The notes under the pieces: model-generated | What the model was told of the DNA's origin: nothing | Seen by the model: the letters and a program-made list of their open reading frames with translations, nothing else | The model's database searches: none | From: Burkholderiales bacterium | GTDB taxonomy: Bacteria; Pseudomonadota; Gammaproteobacteria; Burkholderiales; Burkholderiaceae_F | DNA length: 32,830 nucleotides | Direction of reading: 5' to 3' | Assembly (NCBI GenBank): GCA_020355165.1 | Contig: CP070661.1 | Location: forward strand, 1,626,834-1,659,663 | Shown: piece by piece, positions 16,715 through 24,990 of the stretch | How the letters are laid out: each line of letters opens with the position of its first letter | Numbering within the stretch: the first letter of the stretch is position 1 | Program-made: the position numbers and the translations under genes

Positions 16715-17689
16715 ATGAGCCTGCTCGAAGTCACCGACCTGCAGACGGAGTTCGCCACCCGCGACGGCGTGCTGCGCGCCGTGCAGGGCGTGTCGTTGGC
16801 GCTCGAGCGCGGCCAGGTGCTCGGCCTGGTCGGCGAGTCGGGGTCCGGAAAGTCGGTCACCGGCTTCTCGATCCTCGGCCTGGTCGACCCGCCCGGCCGC
16901 ATCGCCGGCGGCAGCGTCAGGTTCGACGGGCAGCAGCTGGTCGGCGCGCCGGAGGAGGCCCTGCGCGCGCTGCGCGGCAGGCGCATCGCGATGGTCTTCC
17001 AGGACCCGATGATGACGCTGAACCCGGTGCTGTCGGTCGAGACGCAGATGGTCGAGACGGTGCTGGCGCACGAGAAGGTCAGCCGGCAGGCGGCCCGCGC
17101 CCGCGCGGTCGACGCGCTCGGCCGGGTCGGCATCGCCTCGCCGGGCGAGCGGCTGGCGCAGTACCCGCACCAGTTCTCCGGCGGCATGCGGCAGCGGGTG
17201 GCGATCGCCATCGCGCTGCTGCACAGCCCGGAGCTGATCATCGCCGACGAGCCGACCACGGCGCTCGACGTCACCGTGCAGGGGCAGATCCTGTACGAGA
17301 TGCAGAAGCTGGTGCGCGAGGTCGGCTCGGCGGTGATCTGGATCACCCACGACCTGGCGGTGATCGCCGGGCTGGCCGACCGCGTGGCGGTGATGTACGC
17401 CGGCCGCATCGTCGAGGAGGGCGCGGTGGCCGACGTGCTCGACGCGCCGGCGCATCCCTACACGCGCGGCCTGCTCGACTCGGTGCCGGCCAACAACGCC
17501 GGCGGCGGGCGGCTGAACCAGATCCCCGGCATGACCCCGTCGCTGCTCGAGCTCGCGCCGGGCTGCGCTTTCCGCGAGCGCTGCCGCTACGCCGCCGAGC
17601 GCTGCGCCGGCATGCCCGAGCTGTCGGCCGTCGGTGTGCGCCGGGTGCGCTGCCACTTCCCGCTCACCGCCGCGGCGGCGGTCGCCTGA
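16715..17689 (+). CDS. ABC transporter ATP-binding protein 1 (DppD-like)
   Basis: A 324-residue cytosolic ATPase that powers the peptide-type importer. Visible motifs: Walker A GESGSGKS at 40-47, Q-loop VFQDP near 94-98, signature SGGMRQR at 155-161, Walker B LIIADEP at 174-180 and the switch histidine in WITHDLAV near 210. The C-terminal part has the oligopeptide ATPase domain (ADVLDAPAHPYTRGLLDSVP) and a cysteine-containing tail (CAFRERCRYAAERC ... CHF) that in relatives binds an iron-sulfur cluster. The start at 16715 matches the family N-terminus. The next ATPase gene follows after 12 bp. Confidence 0.94.
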   Translation: MSLLEVTDLQTEFATRDGVLRAVQGVSLALERGQVLGLVGESGSGKSVTGFSILGLVDPPGRIAGGSVRFDGQQLVGAPEEALRALRGRRIAMVFQDPMMTLNPVLSVETQMVETVLAHEKVSRQAARARAVDALGRVGIASPGERLAQYPHQFSGGMRQRVAIAIALLHSPELIIADEPTTALDVTVQGQILYEMQKLVREVGSAVIWITHDLAVIAGLADRVAVMYAGRIVEEGAVADVLDAPAHPYTRGLLDSVPANNAGGGRLNQIPGMTPSLLELAPGCAFRERCRYAAERCAGMPELSAVGVRRVRCHFPLTAAAAVA

Positions 17690-17701
17690 AGCAGCTCGAC
17701 G

Positions 17702-18679
<978 letters not shown>

Positions 18680-18702
18680 ACGGCGATCGGCGCGCCTTTC
18701 CG

Positions 18703-19563
18703 ATGAGCTCGAAGATCCTCGTCCAGCACGGCCCGGCAGCGGCGGCAGTGCCGCTGGTGCTCGACTCGCCGCACTCGGGCCGCGACTTCCCGGCCGACTT
18801 CGACGCGGCGGTGAGCGAGTTCGAACTGCGCGAAGGCGAGGACTGCTTCGTCGACGAGCTGTACCTGCCGGCCGCCGAGCTCGGCGTGCCGCTGCTGGCG
18901 GCGCTGTTTCCGCGCACCTACCTCGACCCGAACCGGCACCAGGGCGACATCGACCTCGAGCTGATGGAAGGCGGGCACTGGCCGCACGAGCACGTGCCGA
19001 GCGGCAAGAGCCGCATCGGCAAGGCGCTGGTCTGGCGCACGCTCGACGACGGGCGACCGATCTACTCGCGCCGGCTGGCGGTCGCCGAGGTGGTGGCGCG
19101 CATCGAGCGCTGCCATGCGCCGTACCACGCGCGGCTGCGCCGGCTGCTCGACGACACGCACCGGCGTTTCGGCGTCGTCTACCACCTCAACTGTCACTCG
19201 ATGCCGGCAGTCGGAGGCAAGCAGGGCGAGGGCGCCGAGGGCCGGCCGCGCGCCGAGTTCGTTCTCGGCGACCGCGACGGCACCACCTGCGACCCGGCCT
19301 TCACCGAGTTCGTCCGCGCCACGCTGGCCGCGATGGGCTACGAGGTGGCGGTCAACGATCCCTACAAGGGCGTCGAGCTGGTCAGGGCCTACTCGGACCC
19401 GCGCCGGCGCCGCCACAGCCTGCAGCTGGAGATCAACAAGAAGCTGTACATGGACGAGGCCTCGCGCACCAGGCACGCCGGCTTCGACTCGCTGCAGGCC
19501 AATCTCAGCCGCCTCGTCGAGGCGATCAACGACTACATCGTGCAGGAGCTCGGCCGTGACTGA
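18703..19563 (+). CDS. N-formylglutamate amidohydrolase family protein
   Basis: A 286-residue cytosolic metallohydrolase of the HutG-like N-formylglutamate deformylase family, which releases formate and glutamate from N-formylglutamate. Family features are PLVLDSPHSGRDFP near the N-terminus, LDPNRHQGDIDLEL, the region VYHLNCHSMP and EINKKLYMDE towards the C-terminus. No other histidine degradation genes are seen in the window, so a role in the hut pathway is not supported by context. Its place directly behind the ABC importer, and its 8-bp overlap with the deacylase gene, suggest that it processes the imported solute. The ATG at 18703 begins the conserved region; a longer frame upstream is a shadow of the ATPase genes. 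Confidence 0.85.
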   Translation: MSSKILVQHGPAAAAVPLVLDSPHSGRDFPADFDAAVSEFELREGEDCFVDELYLPAAELGVPLLAALFPRTYLDPNRHQGDIDLELMEGGHWPHEHVPSGKSRIGKALVWRTLDDGRPIYSRRLAVAEVVARIERCHAPYHARLRRLLDDTHRRFGVVYHLNCHSMPAVGGKQGEGAEGRPRAEFVLGDRDGTTCDPAFTEFVRATLAAMGYEVAVNDPYKGVELVRAYSDPRRRRHSLQLEINKKLYMDEASRTRHAGFDSLQANLSRLVEAINDYIVQELGRD

Positions 19564-20524
19564 ACACTTCCCGATCGAACTGACGCCGCCGGACATCGCG
19601 CCGTACCGCGCCGGCAACGCCGGCGTCGACTACGTGCACGTGCTCGACTCGGGCCGGCCCGGCCCGAACGTGATGGTGCAGGCGCTCACCCACGGCAACG
19701 AGTTCTGCGGCGCGATCGCGCTCGACTGGCTGATGCGCGAGAACGTGCGACCCGCGCGCGGCCGGCTGACGCTGGCCTTCGCCAACGTCGAGGCCTACGG
19801 CCGGTTCGACTTCGACGACCCGGATGCCTCCCGCTACATCGACGAGGACTACAACCGGGTCTGGGCCGACGAGGCACTGTTCGGCCCCCGCGACTCGGCC
19901 GAGCTGCGGCGGGCGCGGCAGCTGCAGCCGTTCGTCGACGCCGCCGATCACGTGCTCGACCTGCACTCGATGCACGAGCCGTGCCGGCCGATCATGGTCT
20001 GCGGCACGGTCGACAAGAACGCCGACTTCGCCCGCGAGGTCGGCGTGCCTGCCGACCTGCTGCTCGATACCGGCCACCCGGCCGGCTTGCGGATGATCGA
20101 GCGCGGCGGCTTCGGCGACCCGGCGAGCGGCAAGCGGGCGCTGCTGATCGAGTGCGGCCAGCACTGGGAGAAGTCGGCCGCCGAGGTCGCCATCGACACG
20201 CTGGTGCGCTTCCTGCGCACCACAGGTGCGGTCGACGCGGCGTGGGCGCAGGCGCGGCTGCGCCTGCCGGCGCCGGCCGAGCAGCGGCTGGTGCGCGTGA
20301 CCGAGGCGGTGGTCGCCAGGTCGACGGGCTTCCGCTTCCTGGTGCCGCTCGAGGGGCTCGGCGTGGTCGAGGAGAAAGGAACGCCGATCGCCGAGGACAC
20401 CGATCCGGCGAGCGGCGAGAGGATCGTATGGCGCGCGCCGTACGACCGCACGGTGCTGGTGATGCCGTCGCTGAAGCACCTGCGTCCGGGCAACACCCAG
20501 GTCCGGCTCGGCCGCTTCGTCTGA
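19556..20524 (+). CDS. AstE/AspA-type zinc deacylase (M14 family, succinylglutamate desuccinylase/aspartoacylase-like)
   Basis: A 322-residue protein of the succinylglutamate desuccinylase/aspartoacylase branch of zinc carboxypeptidases. Zinc ligands are expected at H46 and E49 (THGNE) and H137 (LDLHSMH); DEDYNRVW near 97-103 corresponds to the substrate-binding arginine region. The C-terminal part from about residue 245 is a beta-rich domain as in AstE/AspA relatives. It probably cleaves an acyl group from an N-acylated amino acid. The start is a GTG at 19556 overlapping the previous gene by eight bases, which indicates translational coupling; no ATG fits the conserved N-terminus. It is the last gene of the operon. 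Confidence 0.82.
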   Translation: MTEHFPIELTPPDIAPYRAGNAGVDYVHVLDSGRPGPNVMVQALTHGNEFCGAIALDWLMRENVRPARGRLTLAFANVEAYGRFDFDDPDASRYIDEDYNRVWADEALFGPRDSAELRRARQLQPFVDAADHVLDLHSMHEPCRPIMVCGTVDKNADFAREVGVPADLLLDTGHPAGLRMIERGGFGDPASGKRALLIECGQHWEKSAAEVAIDTLVRFLRTTGAVDAAWAQARLRLPAPAEQRLVRVTEAVVARSTGFRFLVPLEGLGVVEEKGTPIAEDTDPASGERIVWRAPYDRTVLVMPSLKHLRPGNTQVRLGRFV

Positions 20525-20676
20525 CGGGGCGCGGACAAGATTGCGGCGCGGCCTGCGCCCGCAGTCGCTCGCGGCGGTTGGGCCCGCCCCGACTCGGCCG
20601 CCGCGCGACGCGACGCGGTGACACGCAGGCGGAAATTGTCGAGTACTTTGCTTGAGTATCGGCAGAACCGGCGCGT

Positions 20677-20693
20677 GTAACGGTATCCGTTAC
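20677..20693. promoter_or_regulatory. Perfect inverted repeat GTAACGG-TAT-CCGTTAC upstream of hupS
   Basis: The two 7-bp arms are exact inverted copies around TAT. The AT-rich GTAAC core stands out in this GC-rich sequence. A related 19-bp inverted repeat with the same GTTAC/GTAAC words lies just before hupD (24970-24988). It is probably an operator for a dimeric regulator; the protein is unknown. Confidence 0.6.
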
Positions 20694-20718
20694 TGATCGC
20701 CGTTGCCCGTGGTCGTTG

Positions 20719-20732
20719 TTGATGGCCGTCAA
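20719..20732. promoter_or_regulatory. FNR-like box TTGAT-GGCC-GTCAA upstream of hupS
   Basis: It matches the FNR/Anr consensus TTGAT-N4-ATCAA at 9 of 10 positions and is centred about 115 bp before the hupS start codon. Expression of hydrogenase genes under low oxygen through an FNR-type regulator is known in several proteobacteria. A second, similar box lies before hupD. The -10 region expected some 30 bp downstream is not convincing. Confidence 0.55.
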
Positions 20733-20840
20733 TCGGGCGACCAAGCGCCCGGCGCACGCTTGCGCGCAAGTCCCGGTGGCTGGCGCGCGACGCGAGGGAT
20801 GCGCCTGCGGTCCGGGCTCGCGGACCTGCCGGAGACAGCG

Positions 20841-21911
20841 ATGATCGAGACCTTCTACGAACGCCTGCGCATGCAGGGCGTTACGCGCCGCAGCTTCCTC
20901 AAGTTCTGCAGCCTGACCGCCGCCTCGCTGGGATTGAGCCCGGCGCAGGCGCAGGAGATGGCCAAGGCGCTGCAGAGCAAGCCGCGGCTGCCGGTGGTCT
21001 GGCTGCATGGGCTGGAGTGCACCTGCTGCAGCGAGTCGTTCATCCGCTCGTCGCACCCGCTGGCCAAGGACGCGATTCTGTCGATGATCTCGCTCGATTA
21101 CGACGACACGATCATGGCTGCTGCCGGCCACCAGGCCGAGGCGGCGCTCGAAGATACGATCGCCCAGTACAAGGGCAATTACATCCTCGCCTGCGAGGGC
21201 AATCCGCCGCTGGCCAACGACGGCATGTTCTGCCTGCCGGGCGGCAGACCTTTCGTCGAGAAGCTCAAGCGTGCGGCCAAGGACGCCAGGGCGGTCATCG
21301 CCTGGGGTTCCTGCGCCTCGTGGGGCTGCGTGCAGGCGGCGAAACCGAATCCGACGCAGGCCGTGCCGATCGACAAGGTGATCCTCGACAAGCCGATCAT
21401 CAAGGTGCCCGGCTGCCCGCCGATCGCCGAGGTGATGAGCGGCGTGGTCGCCTACGTCGCCGCCTTCGACCGCCTGCCGACGCTCGACCGCCAGGGCCGG
21501 CCGCAGATGTTCTACAGCCAGCGGATCCACGACAAGTGCTACCGCCGGCCGCACTTCGACGCCGGCCAGTTCGTCGAGAAGTGGGACGACGAGGGCGCGC
21601 GCAAGGGCTACTGCCTGTACAAGGTCGGCTGCAAGGGCCCGACGACCTACAACGCCTGCTCGACCACCCGCTGGAACGAGGGCGTCAGCTTCCCGATCGG
21701 CTCCGGCCACGGCTGCATCGGCTGCTCGGAGGACGACTTCTGGGACCGGGGTTCGTTCTACAGCCGGCTCACCAACATCAAGCAATTCGGCGTCGAGGCC
21801 AACGCCGACAAGGTCGGCGCGGTGGCAGCCGGTGTCGTCGGCGCGGCGATCGTTGCCCATGCAGCGGTGGGCGCCATCCAGCGCGCTGCCGCCGGCAAAC
21901 CTAAGGCCTAG
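20841..21911 (+). CDS. hupS: [NiFe]-hydrogenase small subunit, oxygen-tolerant group 1d type
   Basis: The electron-transfer subunit of a membrane-bound uptake hydrogenase, 356 residues. A Tat signal is present: RRSFLK at 16-21 followed by a hydrophobic stretch to about residue 37. The proximal cluster ligands are C60, C62, C63, C158, C163 and C192. With a constant offset of 43 they coincide with C17, C19, C20, C115, C120 and C149 of mature E. coli Hyd-1, including the two extra cysteines (here C62 and C163) that create the [4Fe-3S] cluster. RIHDKC and later cysteines ([15 protein letters not shown]) serve the distal and medial clusters. A C-terminal hydrophobic helix (about 322-346) anchors it to the membrane near HupC. 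The start at 20841 has GGAGACA as ribosome binding site. Confidence 0.97.
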   Translation: MIETFYERLRMQGVTRRSFLKFCSLTAASLGLSPAQAQEMAKALQSKPRLPVVWLHGLECTCCSESFIRSSHPLAKDAILSMISLDYDDTIMAAAGHQAEAALEDTIAQYKGNYILACEGNPPLANDGMFCLPGGRPFVEKLKRAAKDARAVIAWGSCASWGCVQAAKPNPTQAVPIDKVILDKPIIKVPGCPPIAEVMSGVVAYVAAFDRLPTLDRQGRPQMFYSQRIHDKCYRRPHFDAGQFVEKWDDEGARKGYCLYKVGCKGPTTYNACSTTRWNEGVSFPIGSGHGCIGCSEDDFWDRGSFYSRLTNIKQFGVEANADKVGAVAAGVVGAAIVAHAAVGAIQRAAAGKPKA

Positions 21912-21927
21912 TCGGAGGAGAAAAGCC

Positions 21928-23721
21928 ATGCCAGTCATCGAAACTCAGGGCTTCAAGCTCGACAACTCCGGCAAGCGCGTGGTGGTCGATCCGATTACCC
22001 GCATCGAGGGCCACTTGCGCGTCGAGGTCAATCTCGATGCCAACAACGTGATCAGCAACGCCGTGTCGACGGGAACGATGTGGCGCGGGCTGGAGGTGAT
22101 CCTCAAGGGCCGCGACCCGCGCGACGCCTGGGCCTTCACCGAACGTGTCTGCGGCGTTTGCACCGGCGTGCATGCGCTGGCCACCGTTCGCTGCGTCGAG
22201 GATGCGCTGAAGATCAAGATCCCCGACAACGCCAACATCATCCGCAACCTGATGCACGCGACGCTGTACGCGCAGGACCACCTCGTGCACTTCTACCACC
22301 TGCACGCGCTCGACTGGGTCGACGTCATCTCGGCGCTGAAGGCCGATCCGAAGCGGACCTCCGAGCTGGCGCAGTCGATCTCCAGCTGGCCGCTGTCGTC
22401 GCCCGGCTACTACCGCGACCTGCACGCGCGGCTGAAGAAGTTCGTCGACAGCGGACAGCTCGGCCCCTTCAAGAACGGCTACTGGGGACACCCTGCCTAC
22501 AAGCTGCCGCCCGAGGCCAACCTGATGGCGGTCGGCCACTACCTGGAGGCGCTCGACTTCCAGAAGGAGATCGTCAAGATCCACACGGTCTTCGGCGGCA
22601 AGAACCCGCACCCGAACTGGCTGGTCGGCGGCGTGCCGTGCCCGATCAACGTCGACGGCGTCGGTGCCGTCGGCGCGATCAACATGGAACGGCTGAACAT
22701 GGTGGCGAAGATCATCGACGACACCATCGCCTTCATCGACAATGTCTACATCCCCGACCTGCTGGCCATCGGCTCGTTCTACAAGGACTGGGGCGCGATC
22801 GGTGGCGGCATCTCGTCGCAGAACCTGCTCGCTTTCGGAGAGTTCCCGGACATCGCCAACGACGACTCGAACAAGAGCCTGCTGATGCCGCGCGGCGCGA
22901 TCCTCGGCGGCAACCTGAAGGAGATCCACCCGGTCGACCTGAGGGATCCGACGCAGATCCAGGAGTTCGTCACCCACAGCTGGTACAAGTATCCGGACGA
23001 GAGCAAGGGACTGCACCCGTTTGACGGGATCACCGAGCCGGACTTCGTCCTCGGCAAGGCCACCCGCGGCACGAAGACCGCGATCGAGAATCTCGATGAG
23101 AGCGCCAAGTACTCGTGGGTCAAGTCGCCGCGCTTCAGGGGCCAGCCGATGGAGGTCGGGCCGCTGGCGCGCTACGTCATCTACTACGCGATGGGCATCC
23201 CCGAATTCAAGGAGCCCGTCGACATGGTGCTGAAGAAGCTCGACCTGCCGGTGCAGGCGCTGTTCTCCACCCTCGGCCGCACGGCGGCGCGCGGGCTGGA
23301 GTGCTCATGGGCGGCGCACAAGATGAAGCACTTCTTCGGCAAGCTGATGGCCAACATCAAGGCCGGCAACCTCGCCACCGCCAACATCGACATGTGGGAA
23401 CCGTCGACCTGGCCGTCGGACGCCCGCGGCACCGGCTATTGCGAGGCGCCGCGCGGTGCGCTCGGCGACTGGATCCGCATCCGCAACGGCAAGATCGACA
23501 ACTACCAGAGCATCGTGCCGACCACCTGGAACGCCGGCCCGCGCGACCCGAGGAACCAGATCGGCCCCTACGAAGCGGCGCTGATGAACACCAAGATGGC
23601 GGTGCCCGATCAGCCGCTGGAGATCCTGCGCACGATCCACAGCTTCGACCCGTGTCTGGCCTGCGCCACCCATGTGATCTCGCCCGAAGGCGACGAGGTC
23701 ACGCGGGTGACGGTCTGCTGA
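21928..23721 (+). CDS. hupL: [NiFe]-hydrogenase large subunit
   Basis: The catalytic subunit, 597 residues, holding the Ni-Fe(CN)2CO site that splits H2. The nickel ligands are C75 and C78 in RVCGVC and C576 and C579 in DPCLAC. The precursor carries a 15-residue C-terminal extension after H582 ([15 protein letters not shown]) that the endopeptidase HupD is expected to remove after nickel insertion. It is exported to the periplasm together with HupS through the small subunit's Tat signal. The start follows GGAGGAG at 21915-21921, and the gene begins 16 bp after hupS. Confidence 0.97.
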   Translation: MPVIETQGFKLDNSGKRVVVDPITRIEGHLRVEVNLDANNVISNAVSTGTMWRGLEVILKGRDPRDAWAFTERVCGVCTGVHALATVRCVEDALKIKIPDNANIIRNLMHATLYAQDHLVHFYHLHALDWVDVISALKADPKRTSELAQSISSWPLSSPGYYRDLHARLKKFVDSGQLGPFKNGYWGHPAYKLPPEANLMAVGHYLEALDFQKEIVKIHTVFGGKNPHPNWLVGGVPCPINVDGVGAVGAINMERLNMVAKIIDDTIAFIDNVYIPDLLAIGSFYKDWGAIGGGISSQNLLAFGEFPDIANDDSNKSLLMPRGAILGGNLKEIHPVDLRDPTQIQEFVTHSWYKYPDESKGLHPFDGITEPDFVLGKATRGTKTAIENLDESAKYSWVKSPRFRGQPMEVGPLARYVIYYAMGIPEFKEPVDMVLKKLDLPVQALFSTLGRTAARGLECSWAAHKMKHFFGKLMANIKAGNLATANIDMWEPSTWPSDARGTGYCEAPRGALGDWIRIRNGKIDNYQSIVPTTWNAGPRDPRNQIGPYEAALMNTKMAVPDQPLEILRTIHSFDPCLACATHVISPEGDEVTRVTVC

Positions 23722-23736
23722 GCGAAGGAGGCCGCA

Positions 23737-24435
23737 ATGGCAGCAGTCACGAAGCCGGCCGGCAGCATGCCGCACGCCGTCTACGTCTGGGAAGCGCCGG
23801 TCCGCCTGTGGCACTGGGTGATGATGCTGGCGATGTTCGTCCTGATCGCCACCGGGTTCTTCATCGGCGTGCCGATGCCGACGGTACCCGGCGAGGCATC
23901 GGATAACTTCCTGTTCGGCTACATCCGCTTCGCCCACTTCGCCGCCGGCTACATCTTCGCGGTGTTCTTCGTGCTGCGGCTGTACTGGGCGATCGTCGGC
24001 AACAGGTACTCGCGTGAGATCTTCTTCGTGCCGTTCTCGCTGCTGACGCCGAGGTTCTGGCGCGGACTGATCAACGACGTCCTGTTCTACCTGTACCTGC
24101 GCAGGGAGCCCGGCAGCTACGAGGGGCACAACCCGCTGGCCGCGGTGGCGATGTTCTTCATGTACCTGCTCGGCTCGGTGTGGATGATCCTGTCGGGCCT
24201 GGCGCTGTACGGCGAGGGCGCCGGGATGGGCAGCTGGCAGTTCACGTACTTCACCTCCTGGCTGCAGCCGTGGGTCGGCGACAGCCAGCAGCTGCACACC
24301 TACCACCGCCTCGGCATGTGGTACCTGGTCATCTTCTCGATGGCGCACATGTACATGGTGGTGCGGCAGGACGTCTTCACCAAGGAGACGATCATCAGCA
24401 CGATGGTCAACGGCTGGCGGCTGCGCAAGCCCTGA
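23737..24435 (+). CDS. hupC: Hydrogenase cytochrome b subunit
   Basis: A 232-residue, four-helix di-heme cytochrome b that takes electrons from HupS and passes them to the quinone pool. Candidate heme ligands are H26 (RLWHW), H67 (RFAHF), H190 (TYHRLG) and H204 (SMAHMY), placed in membrane helices as in HoxZ/HyaC. The N-terminal motif VYVWEAPVRLWHW is typical of the family. GAAGGAGG at 23725-23732 precedes the ATG closely. It follows hupL after 15 bp. The HigA-like gene begins nine bases after its stop. Confidence 0.95.
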   Translation: MAAVTKPAGSMPHAVYVWEAPVRLWHWVMMLAMFVLIATGFFIGVPMPTVPGEASDNFLFGYIRFAHFAAGYIFAVFFVLRLYWAIVGNRYSREIFFVPFSLLTPRFWRGLINDVLFYLYLRREPGSYEGHNPLAAVAMFFMYLLGSVWMILSGLALYGEGAGMGSWQFTYFTSWLQPWVGDSQQLHTYHRLGMWYLVIFSMAHMYMVVRQDVFTKETIISTMVNGWRLRKP

Positions 24436-24444
24436 GCATCGACG

Positions 24445-24789
24445 ATGATGAACCCGGCGCGCAGCAAGGTGGCGCAACGCACATCGGCGGCCGCCGGGAC
24501 GGGGCGCGCGCCGCGCACGCAGCGAGTGGTCAGTCGGCGCGCGCCGGTGCACCCGGGCTACTTCCTCGACACCCGCTTTCTCAAGCCGCTCGGCATCACA
24601 CAGCAGGCACTGGCCACGGCGCTCGGCATCTCGCGGCGGCGGGTCAACGAGCTGATCCGCGGCCATCGCGGCATCACCGCCGACACCGCGGTGCGGCTGG
24701 CCCGCCACTTCGGCAACGAGGCCTCGTTCTGGATGCAGCTGCAGAGCGACTGGGACCTGCACGAGGCCGCCAAGCGGCTGAAGCTCTGA
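24445..24789 (+). CDS. HigA-type XRE-family regulator, orphan, inside the hydrogenase operon
   Basis: A 114-residue protein whose residues about 33-105 match the HigA/VapI-type helix-turn-helix family: HPGYFLDTRFLKPLGITQQA, LGISRRRVNELIRGHRGIT, TAVRLARHFGNEASFWMQLQ. In toxin-antitoxin loci HigA neutralises HigB, a RelE-like ribonuclease of about 90-100 residues encoded just before it. No such gene is present: hupC ends nine bases upstream and the next gene is hupD. The first 30 residues are basic and look disordered. Two adjacent ATGs (24445, 24448) are possible starts. Known hydrogenase operons with this order (Ralstonia hox) do not have a gene here as far as I recall. A role as local transcription regulator is plausible but is inference. 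Confidence 0.85.
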   Translation: MMNPARSKVAQRTSAAAGTGRAPRTQRVVSRRAPVHPGYFLDTRFLKPLGITQQALATALGISRRRVNELIRGHRGITADTAVRLARHFGNEASFWMQLQSDWDLHEAAKRLKL

Positions 24790-24912
24790 ACCGCTGAAGG
24801 GCCGGCGCGGCGCGTGACCGGCCTGCCCAACCGGCCGTGCTGGGCGGCGCGCAAGCCTGAGTGCGACGTGGGTCAACAGCCGCCGCGATGGGTGCTGCAG
24901 TCGGATGCCGTC

Positions 24913-24926
24913 TTGACTCAAGTCAA
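24913..24926. promoter_or_regulatory. FNR-like perfect palindrome TTGAC-TCAA-GTCAA
   Basis: TTGACT and AGTCAA are exact inverted copies around CA. It matches the FNR/Anr consensus at 8 of 10 positions, with the T/A next to the spacer replaced symmetrically by C/G. It is centred about 71 bp before the hupD start, which would place a start site near 24961 if it acts at -41.5. It resembles the box at 20719-20732 before hupS. Confidence 0.5.
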
Positions 24927-24969
24927 CGCGCCCAGGGCGACGGCGCTTAACGTCCGCGCATTCTCTGTT

Positions 24970-24988
24970 TGTTACGGATCACGTAACA
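24970..24988. promoter_or_regulatory. Inverted repeat TGTTACG-GATCA-CGTAACA touching the hupD start
   Basis: The two 7-bp arms are perfect inverted copies, and the ATG follows after CG. It shares the GTTAC/GTAAC words with the inverted repeat before hupS. As DNA it could be an operator; as RNA it would form a hairpin exactly where the ribosome should bind, and no Shine-Dalgarno sequence is present. Confidence 0.55.
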
Positions 24989-24990
24989 CG

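Larger units (their letters stand above)
20525..20840. promoter_or_regulatory. Upstream region of the hydrogenase operon (316 bp)
   Basis: No gene is seen here. The part from about 20630 to 20735 is visibly richer in A and T than its surroundings and holds the inverted repeat at 20677-20693 and the FNR-like palindrome at 20719-20732. A direct repeat, GAGTA at 20641-20645 and 20653-20657, lies just upstream. A weak sigma-70-like pair (TTGAGT 20652-20657, 18 bases, TGTAAC 20676-20681) is possible. I found no convincing sigma-54 (GG-N10-GC with TTGC) site, although such promoters control the related operon in Ralstonia. Confidence 0.55.
24790..24990. promoter_or_regulatory. Probable internal promoter region before hupD
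   Basis: The 201-bp gap inside an otherwise tightly packed operon contains, in order, a GGCCGG (24800-24805)/CCGGCC (24818-24823) stem that might end upstream transcripts, a perfect FNR-like palindrome (24913-24926), a weak -10-like CTTAAC (24946-24951) and a 19-bp inverted repeat ending two bases before the hupD ATG. No gene is seen in it. A frame from 24814 is open into hupD but its translation is not HupD-like. Confidence 0.55.

Noticed and set aside
20740..20840. Sigma-54 promoter before hupS, expected by analogy with the Ralstonia operon
   Set aside because: A GG-N10-GC pair can be found in CCGGTGGCTGGCGCGC, but the flanking bases do not match TGGCAC-N5-TTGC.
24814..24990. N-terminal extension of HupD by 59 residues
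   Set aside because: The translation is unlike the family and covers the FNR-like box and inverted repeat; HupD relatives begin shortly before LVLGIGN.
24445..24990. Complete HigBA toxin-antitoxin module
   Set aside because: No RelE/HigB-like frame is present upstream or downstream of the HigA-like gene.
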